NCBI GenBank assembly: GCA_037176705.1
Contig: JBAWUJ010000081.1
Coordinates: forward strand, 124,001 to 188,000
Reading direction: 5' to 3'
Length of the DNA: 64,000 bases
DNA from: Molossus alvarezi
Lineage: Eukaryota; Chordata; Mammalia; Chiroptera; Molossidae
Positions 1 through 11,760 of this stretch are shown here, in pieces. Position numbers and translations under genes: made by a program. Below the pieces are notes generated by a model that saw only the letters and a program-made list of their open reading frames with translations, did no database searches and had not been told where the DNA came from. Position 1 is the first letter of the stretch; each line of letters opens with the position of its first letter.

Positions 1-826
1 TTTTGGTTAAGTGTTTAAGAAATGTCCTTTTGTAAAGGTGTAATCACACTTAAACTTCGCAGTGTAAGTTTTTTTCTCTTGTTCCAGACAAAGAGACACA
101 AGACTTGCTGGTGCAGTCTTGGATATCCTGAATTATGGGCAAAACTCTGTGAGAGCCAGGGGCCACATTCACTCAGTGGCATGTTTTTCCCTGGGAAGTT
201 AAGTACCTTTGCAGGGAAACTGTGAACAATCATGTTCTAGTCAAACAACTGTGGGAATGAATGAATATTTCCATTTGGGTTAAGTTAATGCACAGATCTT
301 GAGTAACATGAACACTTTAACGTTCTTTCTCCTCGTTTTATAGGGAGATCCAGTCATATCATGGAAGAACAACTAGGACAGAGCACACTTATGTGTAGAA
401 TCAAAAGTTATCCCTTTTTGTGTTCTGTGTTGTTCATGGTTTCAAAGATTGGATCGTATAGAAACCCGTTTTTGAAGGCGATACTTGGAAAAAGTTTGGT
501 TTCTGCTGTAGCAGTTGGTTTTACATGATTCTTACTCAGAACAGTGAACCAACGTATGGCCAAGACTGAATCAATGGAAAGACTGATAACTACTGGAGTC
601 ACACATGTGCATTCTTGACGCAGTGAAAGTGAACACATCTAAAGTGATGTAGTTGAAACATTGGTTGTCTCCATGCAAGGAGTAAATCCATGAATTGGAA
701 GACACTGACAACACCAAGGGTTTTTCACATTGAACATCTCTGTGAAGGAGAACAAGAGGAGTGTTCTAGAGAAAATGCACTTGTGCAGTGGACCTGGGTA
801 TCCATTTCAATGACTTACACACTAAC

Positions 827-848
827 TATGCCCGGTGTGCAGGGCATA
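827..848. repeat. Short inverted repeat (7-bp stem, 8-nt loop)
   Basis: TATGCCC at 827-833 and GGGCATA at 842-848 are perfect reverse complements around GGTGTGCA. They repeat in every unit inside the nearly invariant 598-1061 segment. A further ACACT/AGTGT pair (819-823 and 860-864) is separated from the stem by a lopsided loop, so a microRNA-type hairpin is unlikely. Short dyads are common in centromeric DNA; function here is unknown. Confidence 0.45.
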
Positions 849-1365
849 CTTTACATTGGAGTGTTAAACAGTGTTGTAAGTAAATGCAGGTGTCTGCCTT
901 CTTTCCTATGTGACCAGGAAAGTCAACCTGTACTAGTTGATGAGGCAGCCTTTCAACATACTACCTTTTAGCCCTGCATATGTGTTGTTTGCCTGGAAGT
1001 GTCTATGAGTCATCTTGATATCCAACAAAGGCTGGGCTGCAGAAATCAAACACATTGGTTATGGCAAAGTTCAGGTCATGCAAATCTACACCCTATTCAG
1101 TTCTACACACATTCTTTAAAGTTGTTACCGAATGAATCAGTGTCATTCTTGGATCCATCATACATTTCACGGTTTGTACCGATTTCCTTAAAAAACATAA
1201 GGAGTAGATAACTGTTTTCTCCTGAGAATTCAAAGTAAACGCTTTCCATCATTGTGAAATGCTGGAATTGTACCTTGATCATGAATGGAATCTCCTGAAC
1301 CTATCTTTCTAATTCCCTGTGACGAATTCATCTTATTTCTTGATAACTGACAAGTACTCAATCCC

Positions 1366-1371
1366 TTTATT
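1366..1371 (-). other. AATAAA hexamer on the minus strand, A-type units only
   Basis: TTTATT on the + strand gives AATAAA on the minus strand. The B base g at unit position 1367 destroys it, so it exists only in units with A sequence here (for example copies 1, 3, 7, 17, and copy 5 through its A tract). No matching minus-strand transcript can be shown. Confidence 0.15.
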
Positions 1372-1691
1372 CCAGCCATTAGAACCAAAAGGTGATCAAT
1401 TTAAAAGAGGGAGTGTCAGTCTTTGAACAATGGACATGGATTCACTTGTTTCAAGACTATTTCCCCGAAGCACCTATGGGAAAACCCTGGCATAGTCAAA
1501 AGTGTTCATGTCTGGTGTTCTTTCTGTGCAGAAGAATATAATAACGTTCAGTTCAAGAGCAGAATGGATCCCTTAATACGGTTGCAGTGTCCAATTGAGT
1601 GTTTAGTGGCTCTCTGTTCAAAGAACTGTGTTCCAATAGACAACCTTCTTCAAATAATGTCCAAATATTGAGAAAAAGATTCTAGGGCTAT

Positions 1692-1708
1692 ACCCGCTTC
1701 ACACGAAA
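1692..1708 (-). other. CENP-B box (one per 1,960-bp unit)
   Basis: On the minus strand the 17 bases read TTTCGTGTGAAGCGGGT. The nine bases known to be essential for CENP-B binding (TTCG, the central A, CGGG) are all present with correct spacing. Against the full consensus YTTCGTTGGAARCGGGA only positions 7, 8 and 17 differ. The same 17 bases recur at 1692+1960n for n = 0 to 31 (last copy 62452-62468), and by eye no copy has a change. The motif has two CpGs, so its binding could be methylation sensitive. CENP-B is a pogo-transposase-derived protein that binds this box in centromeric satellites and helps assemble CENP-A and CENP-C chromatin. Binding here is inferred from sequence only. Confidence 0.82.
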
Positions 1709-1844
1709 TGGAACCACCACTGATGTACTGTTTTTCAGATTACGTGTTCTTAGTACAGTTGTGGAAAGTATTGATGTAAGGAAATGTGGCAACCTGACTT
1801 TTGATAGGTCCTTAGACATACTTTTCACTTTACTTTGTTTGTAG

Positions 1845-2023
1845 GAGAGTGTATACAACCATACCTATTCCAAATGAACTGGGTTAGAACTCTTCACTTC
1901 AGTGGCACAAAAGTCACTTCCATGAAGCCTAGAGCGTGAGGACCCTCAAAGCATATATTGTTTTGGTTAAGTGTTTAAGAAATGTCCTTTTGTAAAGGTG
2001 TAATCACACTTAAACTTCGCAGT
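1845..2023 (+). other. Possible 179-nt non-coding exon, once per unit
   Basis: A pyrimidine-rich tract ending in TTTGTAG at 1838-1844 resembles a splice acceptor. The donor-like AGT|GTAAGT occurs 179 bases later, with GT at 2024-2025. The arrangement repeats at every unit junction, and splicing would give introns of about 1,781 bases. Copy 14 has GTGAGT as donor (25545-25550), which could still function. A second acceptor-like tract ends at unit position 87, only 24 bases after the donor GT starts. No promoter, poly(A) signal or conserved frame supports a gene, so this may be chance. Confidence 0.15.
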
Positions 2024-3920
2024 GTAAGTTTTTTTCTCTTGTTCCAGACAAAGAGACACAAGACTTGCTGGTGCAGTCTTGGATATCCTGAATTATGGGC
2101 AAAACTCTGTGAGAGCCAGGGGCCACATTCACTCAGTGGCATGTTTTTCCCTGGGAAGTTAAGTACCTTGGCAGGGAAACTGTGAACAAACATGTTCTAG
2201 TCAAACAACTGTGGGAATGAATGAATATTTCCATTTGGGTTAAGTTAATGCACAGATCTTGAGTAACATGAACACTTTAACGTTCATTCTCCTCGTTTTA
2301 TAGGGAGATCCAGTCATATCATGGAAAGAACAACTAGGACAGAGCCCACTTATGTGTAGATCAAAAGTTATCCCTTTTTGTGTTCTGTGTTGTTCATGGT
2401 TTCCAAGATTGGATCGTATTGAAGCCCATTTTTGAAGGCGATACTTGGAAAAAGTTTGGTTTCTGCTGTAGCAGTTGGTTTTACTTGATTCTTACTCTGA
2501 ACAGTGAACCAACGTATGGCCAAGACTGAATCAATGGAAAGACTGATAACTACTGGTGTCACACATGTGCATTCTTGACGCAGTGAAAGTGAACACATCT
2601 AAAGTGATGTAGTTGAAACATTGGTTGTCTCCATGCAAGGAGTAAATCCATGAATTGGAAGACACTGACAACACCAAGGGTTTTTCACATTGAACATCTC
2701 TGTGAAGGAGAACAAGAGGAGTGTTCTAGAGAAAATGCACTTGTGCAGTGGACCTGGGTATCCATTTCAATGACTTACACACTAACTATGCCCGGTGTGC
2801 AGGGCATACTTTACATTGGAGTGTTAAACAGTGTTGTAAGTAAATGCAGGTGTCTGCCTTCTTTCCTATGTGACCAGGAAAGTCAACCTGTACTAGTTGA
2901 TGAGGCAGCCTTTCAACATACTACCTTTTAGCCCTGCATATGTGTTGTTTGCCTGGAAGTGTCTATGAGTCATCTTGATATCCAACAAAGGCTGGGCTGC
3001 AGAAATCAAACACATTGGTTATGGCAATGTTCAGGTCATGCAAATCTACACCCTATTCAGTTCTACACACATTCTTTAAAGTTGTTACCGAATGAATCAG
3101 TGTCATTCTTGGATCCATCATACATTTCACGGTTTGTACCGATTTCCTCAAAAAACATAAGGAGTAGATACCTGTTTTCTCCTGAGAATTCAAAGTAAAC
3201 GCTTTCCATCAGTGTGAAATGCTGGAATTGTACCTTGTTCATGAATGGAATCTCCTGAACCTATCTTTCTAATTCCCGGTGACGAATTCAGCCTATTTTT
3301 TGATAACTGACAAGTACTCAATCCCTGTATTCCAGCCATTAGAACCAAAAGGTGATCAATTTAAAAGAGGGAGTGTCAGTCTTTGAACAATGGACATGGA
3401 TTCACTTGTTTCAAGACTATTTCCCCGAAGCACCTATGGGAATACCCTGGCATAGTCAAAAGTGTTCATGACTGGTGTTCTTTCTGTGCAGAACAATATA
3501 ATAACGTTCAGTTCAAGAGCAGAATGGATCCCTTAATACGGTTGCAGTGTCCAATTGAGTGTTTAGTGGCTCTCTGTTCAAAGAACTGTGTTCCAATAGA
3601 CAACCTTCTTCAAATAATGTCCAAATATTGAGAAAAAGATTCTAGGGCTATACCCGCTTCACACGAAATGGAACCACCACTGATGTACTGTTTTTCAGAT
3701 TACGTGTTCTTAGTACAGTTGTGGAAAGTATTGATGTAAGGAAATGTGGCAACCTGACTTTTGATAGGTCCTTAGACATACTTTTCACTCTACTTTGTTT
3801 GTAGGAGAGTGTATACAACCATACCTATTCGAAATGCACTGTGTTAGAACTCTTCACTTCAGTGGCACAAAAGTCACTTCCATGAAGCCTAGAGCATGAG
3901 GACCCTCAAAGCATATATTG
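1961..3920 (+). repeat. Satellite unit 2, type B with A-like sites
   Basis: The unit is B overall but carries the A base at unit positions 713, 1062 and 1837. Private changes: g at 2170, t at 2498 and a at 3896; the last removes a CpG. It is the only copy with the 1062 t / 1068 t combination. The CENP-B box is at 3652-3668. Confidence 0.95.
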
Positions 3921-5880
3921 TTTTGGTTAAGTGTTTAAGAAATGTCCTTTTGCAAAGGTGTAATCACACTTAAACTTCGCAGTGTAAGTTTTTTTCTCTT
4001 GTTCCAGACAAAGAGACACAAGACTTGCTGGTGCAGTCTTGGATATCCTGAATTATGGGCAAAACTCTGTGAGAGCCAGGGGCCACATTCACTCAGTGGC
4101 ATGTTTTTCCCTGGGAAGTTAAGTACCTTTGCAGGGTAACTGTGAACAATCATGTTCTAGTCAAACAACTGTGGGAATGAATGAATATTTCCATTTGGGT
4201 TAAGTTAATGCACAGATCTTGAGTAACATGAACACTTTAACGTTCTTTCTCCTCGTTTTATAGGGAGATCCAGTCATATCATGGAAGAACAACTAGGACA
4301 GAGCACACTTATGTGTAGAATCAAAAGTTATCCCTTTTTGTGTTCTGTGTTGTTCATGGTTTCAAAGATTGGATCGTATAGAAACCCGTTTTTGAAGGCG
4401 ATACTTGGAAAAAGTTTGGTTTCTGCTGTAGCAGTTGGTTTTACATGATTCTTACTCAGAACAGTGAACCAACGTATGGCCAAGACTGAATCAATGGAAA
4501 GACTGATAACTACTGGAGTCACACATGTGCATTCTTGACGCAGTGAAAGTGAACACATCTAAAGTGATGTAGTTGAAACATTGGTTGTCTCCATGCACGG
4601 AGTAAATCCATGAATTGGAAGACACTGACAACACCAAGGGTTTTTCACATTGAACATCTCTGTGAAGGAGAACAAGAGGAGTGTTCTAGAGAAAATGCAC
4701 TTGTGCAGTGGACCTGGGTATCCATTTCAATGACTTACACACTAACTATGCCCGGTGTGCAGGGCATACTTTACATTGGAGTGTTAAACAGTGTTGTAAG
4801 TAAATGCAGGTGTCTGCCTTCTTTCCTATGTGACCAGGAAAGTCAACCTGTACTAGTTGATGAGGCAGCCTTTCAACATACTACCTTTTAGCCCTGCATA
4901 TGTGTTGTTTGCCTGGAAGTGTCTATGAGTCATCTTGATATCCAACAAAGGCTGGGCTGCAGAAATCAAACACATTGGTTAGGGCAATGTTCAGGTCATG
5001 CAAATCTACACCCTATTCAGTTCTACACACATTCTTTAAAGTTGTTACCGAATGAATCAGTGTCATTCTTGGATCCATCATACATTTCACGGTTTGTACC
5101 GATTTCCTTAAAAAACATAAGGAGTAGATACCTGTTTTCTCCTGAGAATTCAAAGTAAACGCTTTCCATCATTGTGAAATGCTGGAATTGTACCTTGATC
5201 ATGAATGGAATCTCCTGAACCTATCTTTCTAATTCCCTGTGACGAATTCATCTTATTTCTTGATAACTGACAAGTACTCAATCCCTTTATTCCAGCCATT
5301 AGAACCAAAAGGTGATCAATTTAAAAGAGGGAGTGTCAGTCTTTGAACAATGGACATGGATTCACTTGTTTCAAGACTATTTCCCCGAAGCACCTATGGG
5401 AAAACCCTGGCATAGTCAAAAGTGTTCATGTCTGGTGTTCTTTCTGTGCAGAACAATATAATAACGTTCAGTTCAAGAGCAGAATGGATCCCTTAATACG
5501 GTTGCAGTGTCCAATTGAGTGTTTAGTGGCTCTCTGTTCAAAGAACTGTGTTCCAATAGACAACCTTCTTCAAATAATGTCCAAATATTGAGAAAAAGAT
5601 TCTAGGGCTATACCCGCTTCACACGAAATGGAACCACCACTGATGTACTGTTTTTCAGATTACGTGTTCTTAGTACAGTTGTGGAAAGTATTGATGTAAG
5701 GAAATGTGGCAACCTGACTTTTGATAGGTCCTTAGACATACTTTTCACTCTACTTTGTTTGTAGGAGAGTGTATACAACCATACCTATTCCAAATGAACT
5801 GGGTTAGAACTCTTCACTTCAGTGACACAAAAGTCACTTCCATGAAGCCTAGAGCGTGAGGACCCTCAAAGCATATATTG
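3921..5880 (+). repeat. Satellite unit 3, type A with small B patch
   Basis: The unit is A except for B bases at 4982 and 4988, a patch of at least 7 bp. Private changes: c at 3953, t at 4137, c at 4598 and a at 5825. The CENP-B box is at 5612-5628. Confidence 0.95.
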
Positions 5881-7840
5881 TTTTGGTTAAGTGTTTAAGA
5901 AATGTCCTTTTGTAAAGGTGTAATCACACTTAAACTTCGCAGTGTAAGTTTTTTTCTCTTGTTCCAGACAAAGAGACACAAGACTTGCTGGTGCAGTCTT
6001 GGATATCCTGAATTATGGGCAAAACTCTGTGAGAGCCAGGGGCCACATTCACTCAGTGGCATGTTTTTCCCTGGGAAGTTAAGTACCTTTGCAGGGAAAC
6101 TGTGAACAAACATGTTCTAGTCAAACAACTGTGGGAATGAATGAATATTTCCATTTGGGTTAAGTTAATGCACAGATCTTGAGTAACATGAACACTTTAA
6201 CGTTCATTCTCCTCGTTTTATAGGGAGATCCAGTCATATCATGGAAAGAACAACTAGGACAGAGCCCACTTATGTGTAGATCAAAAGTTATCCCTTTTTG
6301 TGTTCTGTGTTGTTCATGGTTTCCAAGATTGGATCGTATTGAAGCCCATTTTTGAAGGCGATACTTGGAAAAAGTTTGGTTTCTGCTGTAGCAGTTGGTT
6401 TTACTTGATTCTTACTCACAACAGTGAACCAACGTATGGCCAAGACTGAATCAATGGAAAGACTGATAACTACTGGTGTCACACATGTGCATTCTTGACG
6501 CAGTGAAAGTGAACACATCTAAAGTGATGTAGTTGAAACATTGGTTGTCTCCATGCAAGGAGTAAATCCATGAATTGGAAGACACTGACAACCCCAAGGG
6601 TTTTTCACATTGAACATCTCTGTGAAGGAGAACAAGAGGAGTGTTCTAGAGAAAATGCACTTGTGCAGTGGACCTGGGTATCCATTTCAATGACTTACAC
6701 ACTAACTATGCCCGGTGTGCAGGGCATACTTTACATTGGAGTGTTAAACAGTGTTGTAAGTAAATGCAGGTGTCTGCCTTCTTTCCTATGTGACCAGGAA
6801 AGTCAACCTGTACTAGTTGATGAGGCAGCCTTTCAACATACTACCTTTTAGCCCTGCATATGTGTTGTTTGCCTGGAAGTGTCTATGAGTCATCTTGATA
6901 TCCAACAAAGGCTGGGCTGCAGAAATCAAACACATTGGTTAGGGCAATGTTCAGGTCATGCAAATCTACACCCTATTCAGTTCTACACACATTCTTTAAA
7001 GTTGTTACCGAATGAATCAGTGTCATTCTTGGATCCATCATACATTTCACGGTTTGTACCGATTTCCTCAAAAAACATAAGGAGTAGATACCTGTTTTCT
7101 CCTGAGAATTCAAAGTAAACGCTTTCCATCAGTGTGAAATGCTGGAATTGTACCTTGTTCATGAATGGAATCTCCTGAACCTATCTTTCTAATTCCCGGT
7201 GACGAATTCAGCCTATTTTTTGATAACTGACAAGTACTCAATCCCTGTATTCCAGCCATTAGAACCAAAAGGTGATCAATTTAAAAGAGGGAGTGTCAGT
7301 CTTTGAACAATGGACATGGATTCACTTGTTTCAAGACTATTTCCCCGAAGCACCTATGGGAATACCCTGGCATAGTCAAAAGTGTTCATGACTGGTGTTC
7401 TTTCTGTGCAGAACAATATAATAACGTTCAGTTCAAGAGCAGAATGGATCCCTTAATACGGTTGCAGTGTCCAATTGAGTGTTTAGTGGCTCTCTGTTCA
7501 AAGAACTGTGTTCCAATAGACAACCTTCTTCAAATAATGTCCAAATATTGAGAAAAAGATTCTAGGGCTATACCCGCTTCACACGAAATGGAACCACCAC
7601 TGATGTACTGTTTTTCAGATTACGTGTTCTTAGTACAGTTGTGGAAAGTATTGATGTAAGGAAATGTGGCAACCTGACTTTTGATAGGTCCTTAGACATA
7701 CTTTTCACTCTACTTTCTTTGTAGGAGAGTGTATACAACCATACCTATTCGAAATGCACTGTGTTAGAACTCTTCACTTCAGTGGCACAAAAGTCACTTC
7801 CATGAAGCCTAGAGCGTGAGGACCCTCAAAGCATATATTG
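5881..7840 (+). repeat. Satellite unit 4, pure type B
   Basis: Every diagnostic site is B and no private change was seen, so this copy is a good B reference. It is followed by another B unit, breaking the A-B alternation. The CENP-B box is at 7572-7588. Confidence 0.95.
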
Positions 7841-9800
7841 TTTTGGTTAAGTGTTTAAGAAATGTCCTTTTGTAAAGGTGTAATCACACTTAAACTTCGC
7901 AGTGTAAGTTTTTTTCTCTTGTTCCAGACAAAGAGACACAAGACTTGCTGGTGCAGTCTTGGATATCCTGAATTATGGGCAAAACTCTGTGAGAGCCAGG
8001 GGCCACATTCACTCAGTGGCATGTTTTTCCCTGGGAAGTTAAGTACCTTTGCAGGGAAACTGTGAACAAACATGTTCTAGTCAAACAACTGTGGGAATGA
8101 ATGAATATTTCCATTTGGGTTAAGTTAATGCACAGATCTTGAGTAACATGAACACTTTAACGTTCATTCTCCTCGTTTTATAGGGAGATCCAGTCATATC
8201 ATGGAAAGAACAACTAGGACAGAGCCCACTTATGTGTAGATCAAAAGTTATCCCTTTTTGTGTTCTGTGTTGTTCATGGTTTCCAAGATTGGATCGTATT
8301 GAAGCCCATTTTTGAAGGCGATACTTGGAAAAAGTTTGGTTTCTGCTGTAGCAGTTGGTTTTACTTGATTCTTACTCACAACAGTGAACCAACGTATGGC
8401 CAAGACTGAATCAATGGAAAGACTGATAACTACTGGTGTCACACATGTGCATTCTTGACGCAGTGAAAGTGAACACATCTAAAGTGATGTAGTTGAAACA
8501 TTGGTTGTCTCCATGCAAGGAGTAAATCCATGAATTGGAAGACACTGACAACCCCAAGGGTTTTTCACATTGAACATCTCTGTGAAGGAGAACAAGAGGA
8601 GTGTTCTAGAGAAAATGCACTTGTGCAGTGGACCTGGGTATCCATTTCAATGACTTACACACTAACTATGCCCGGTGTGCAGGGCATACTTTACATTGGA
8701 GTGTTAAACAGTGTTGTAAGTAAATGCAGGTGTCTGCCTTCTTTCCTATGTGACCAGGAAAGTCAACCTGTACTAGTTGATGAGGCAGCCTTTCAACATA
8801 CTACCTTTTAGCCCTGCATATGTGTTGTTTGCCTGGAAGTGTCTATGAGTCATCTTGATATCCAACAAAGGCTGGGCTGCAGAAATCAAACACATTGGTT
8901 AGGGCAATGTTCAGGTCATGCAAATCTACACCCTATTCAGTTCTACACACATTCTTTAAAGTTGTTACCGAATGAATCAGTGTCATTCTTGGATCCATCA
9001 TACATTTCACGGTTTGTACCGATTTCCTCAAAAAACATAAGGAGTAGATACCTGTTTTCTCCTGAGAATTCAAAGTAAACGCTTTCCATCAGTGTGAAAT
9101 GCTGGAATTGTACCTTGTTCATGAATGGAATCTCCTGAACCTATCTTTCTAATTCCCGGTGACGAATTCAGCCTATTTTTTGATAACTGACAAGTACTCA
9201 ATCCCTTTATTCCAGCCATTAGAACCAAAAGGTGATCAATTTAAAAGAGGGAGTGTCAGTCTTTGAACAATGGACATGGATTCACTTGTTTCAAGACTAT
9301 TTCCCCGAAGCACCTATGGGAAAACCCTGGCATAGTCAAAAGTGTTCATGTCTGGTGTTCTTTCTGTGCAGAACAATATAATAACGTTCAGTTCAAGAGC
9401 AGAATGGATCCCTTAATACGGTTGCAGTGTCCAATTGAGTGTTTAGTGGCTCTCTGTTCAAAGAACTGTGTTCCAATAGACAACCTTCTTCAAATAATGT
9501 CCAAATATTGAGAAAAAGATTCTAGGGCTATACCCGCTTCACACGAAATGGAACCACCACTGATGTACTGTTTTTCAGAATACGTGTTCTTAGTACAGTT
9601 GTGGAAAGTATTGATGTAAGGAAATGTGGCAACCTGACTTTTGATAGGTCCTTAGACATACTTTTCACTCTACTTTCTTTGTAGGAGAGTGTATACAACC
9701 ATACCTATTCGAAATGCACTGTGTTAGAACTCTTCACTTCAGTGGCACAAAAGTCACTTCCATGAAGCCTAGAGCGTGAGGACCCTCAAAGCATATATTG
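7841..9800 (+). repeat. Satellite unit 5, type B with internal A tract
   Basis: The unit is B on both sides of a tract carrying the A bases at 9207, 9323 and 9351 (minimum 145 bp, maximum 9180-9676). This is what a gene-conversion patch from an A unit would look like. Private change: a at 9580. The CENP-B box is at 9532-9548, inside the maximum tract, but it cannot show conversion because A and B boxes are identical. Confidence 0.95.
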
Positions 9801-11760
9801 TTTTGGTTAAGTGTTTAAGAAATGTCCTTTTGTAAAGGTGTAATCACACTTAAACTTCGCAGTGTAAGTTTTTTTCTCTTGTTCCAGACAAAGAGACACA
9901 AGACTTGCTGGTGCAGTCTTGGATATCCTGAATTATGGGCAAAACTCTGTGAGAGCCAGGGGCCACATTCACTCAGTGGCATGTTTTTCCCTGGGAAGTT
10001 AAGTACCTTTGCAGGGAAACTGTGAACAAACATATTCTAGTCAAACAACTGTGGGAATGAATGAATATTTCCATTTGGGTTAAGTTAATGCACAGATCTT
10101 GAGTAACATGAACACTTTAACGTTCTTTCTCCTCGTTTTATAGGGAGATCCAGTCATATCATGGAAGAACAACTAGGACAGAGCACACTTATGTGTAGAA
10201 TCAAAAGTTATCCCTTTTTGTGTTCTGTGTTGTTCATGGTTTCAAAGATTGGATCGTATAGAAACCCGTTTTTGAAGGCGATACTTGGAAAAAGTTTGGT
10301 TTCTGCTGTAGCAGTTGGTTTTACATGATTCTTACTCAGAACAGTGAACCAACGTATGGCCAAGACTGAATCAATGGAAAGACTGATAACTACTGGAGTC
10401 ACACATGTGCATTCTTGACGCAGTGAAAGTGAACACATCTAAAGTGATGTAGTTGAAACATTGGTTGTCTCCATGCAAGGAGTAAATCCATGAATTGGAA
10501 GACACTGACAACACCAAGGGTTTTTCACATTGAACATCTCTGTGAAGGAGAACAAGAGGAGTGTTCTAGAGAAAATGCACTTGTGCAGTGGACCTGGGTA
10601 TCCATTTCAATGACTTACACACTAACTATGCCCGGTGTGCAGGGCATACTTTACATTGGAGTGTTAAACAGTGTTGTAAGTAAATGCAGGTGTCTGCCTT
10701 CTTTCCTATGTGACCAGGAAAGTCAACCTGTACTAGTTGATGAGGCAGCCTTTCAACATACTACCTTTTAGCCCTGCATATGTGTTGTTTGCCTGGAAGT
10801 GTCTATGAGTCATCTTGATATCCAACAAAGGCTGGGCTGCAGAAATCAAACACATTGGTTATGGCAAAGTTCAGGTCATGCAAATCTACACCCTATTCAG
10901 TTCTACACACATTCTTTAAAGTTGTTACCGAATGAATCAGTGTCATTCTTGGATCCATCATACATTTCACGGTTTGTACCGATTTCCTCAAAAAACATAA
11001 GGAGTAGATACCTGTTTTCTCCTGAGAATTCAAAGTAAACGCTTTCCATCAGTGTGAAATGCTGGAATTGTACCTTGTTCATGAATGGAATCTCCTGAAC
11101 CTATCTTACTAATTCCCGGTGACGAATTCAGCCTATTTTTTGATAACTGACAAGTACTCAATCCCTGTATTCCAGCCATTAGAACCAAAAGGTGATCAAT
11201 TTAAAAGAGGGAGTGTCAGTCTTTGAACAATGGACATGGATTCACTTGTTTCAAGACTATTTCCCCGAAGCACCTATGGGAATACCCTGGCATAGTCAAA
11301 AGTGTTCATGACTGGTGTTCTTTCTGTGCAGAACAATATAATAACGTTCAGTTCAAGAGCAGAATGGATCCCTTAATACGGTTGCAGTGTCCAATTGAGT
11401 GTTTAGTGGCTCTCTGTTCAAAGAACTGTGTTCCAATAGACAACCTTCTTCAAATAATGTCCAAATATTGAGAAAAAGATTCTAGGGCTATACCCGCTTC
11501 ACACGAAATGGAACCACCACTGATGTACTGTTTTTCAGATTACGTGTTCTTAGTACAGTTGTGGAAAGTATTGATGTAAGGAAATGTGGCAACCTGACTT
11601 TTGATAGGTCCTTAGACATACTTTTCACTCTACTTTCTTTGTAGGAGAGTGTATACAACCATACCTATTCGAAATGCACTGTGTTAGAACTCTTCACTTC
11701 AGTGGCACAAAAGTCACTTCCATGAAGCCTAGAGCGTGAGGACCCTCAAAGCATATATTG
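9801..11760 (+). repeat. Satellite unit 6, A-to-B mosaic
   Basis: The unit has the B base at 10030 with the rare a at 10034, then A sites from unit position 326 through 1068, then B sites from 1189 to the end. The switch lies between 10868 and 10989. Private change: a at 11108. The CENP-B box is at 11492-11508. Confidence 0.95.

Larger units (their letters stand above)
1..1960 (+). repeat. Satellite unit 1, type A
   Basis: All diagnostic sites are A. Changes seen only in this copy: a at 1211, g at 1534 and t at 1830. The CENP-B box is at 1692-1708. Confidence 0.95.

Noticed and set aside
61..87. Very short intron between GTAAGT at 64 and the acceptor-like TTCCAG ending at 87
   Set aside because: At 24 bases it is far below the minimum for vertebrate splicing.
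408..638. 76-codon minus-strand frame and other 65-99 codon frames (22-225, 15-233, 999-1211, 1423-1671)
   Set aside because: They overlap on opposite strands, carry many replacement changes between A and B, and have no recognisable domain. The longer frames at 58734-59033 and 58798-59025 arise from one base change at 58817.
827..848. MicroRNA hairpin
   Set aside because: Only a 7-bp perfect stem; the outer pairing needs a lopsided 8-base loop, unlike a Drosha substrate.
690..971. 93-codon + strand open frame, the longest frame recurring in nearly every unit
   Set aside because: No family is recognised and there is no Kozak or promoter context. It recurs only because the DNA does. Copy 9 has a stop in it. 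Variants seen are few (about 4 silent, 2 replacement, 1 nonsense), too few to argue for coding constraint.
1720..1797. C/D-box snoRNA candidate: CTGATGT at 1720-1726, TTGATGT at 1771-1777, CTGA at 1794-1797
   Set aside because: The spacing is plausible, but both C-type boxes deviate at first and last positions and no terminal stem forms. Other combinations (GTGATGT at 644 with CTGA at 705; minus strand 1162-1097) also lack stems.
1..1960. Alpha-satellite higher-order repeat (about 11-12 x 171 bp)
   Set aside because: No internal 171-bp or similar periodicity and no alpha-satellite sequence is visible; only the CENP-B box is shared.
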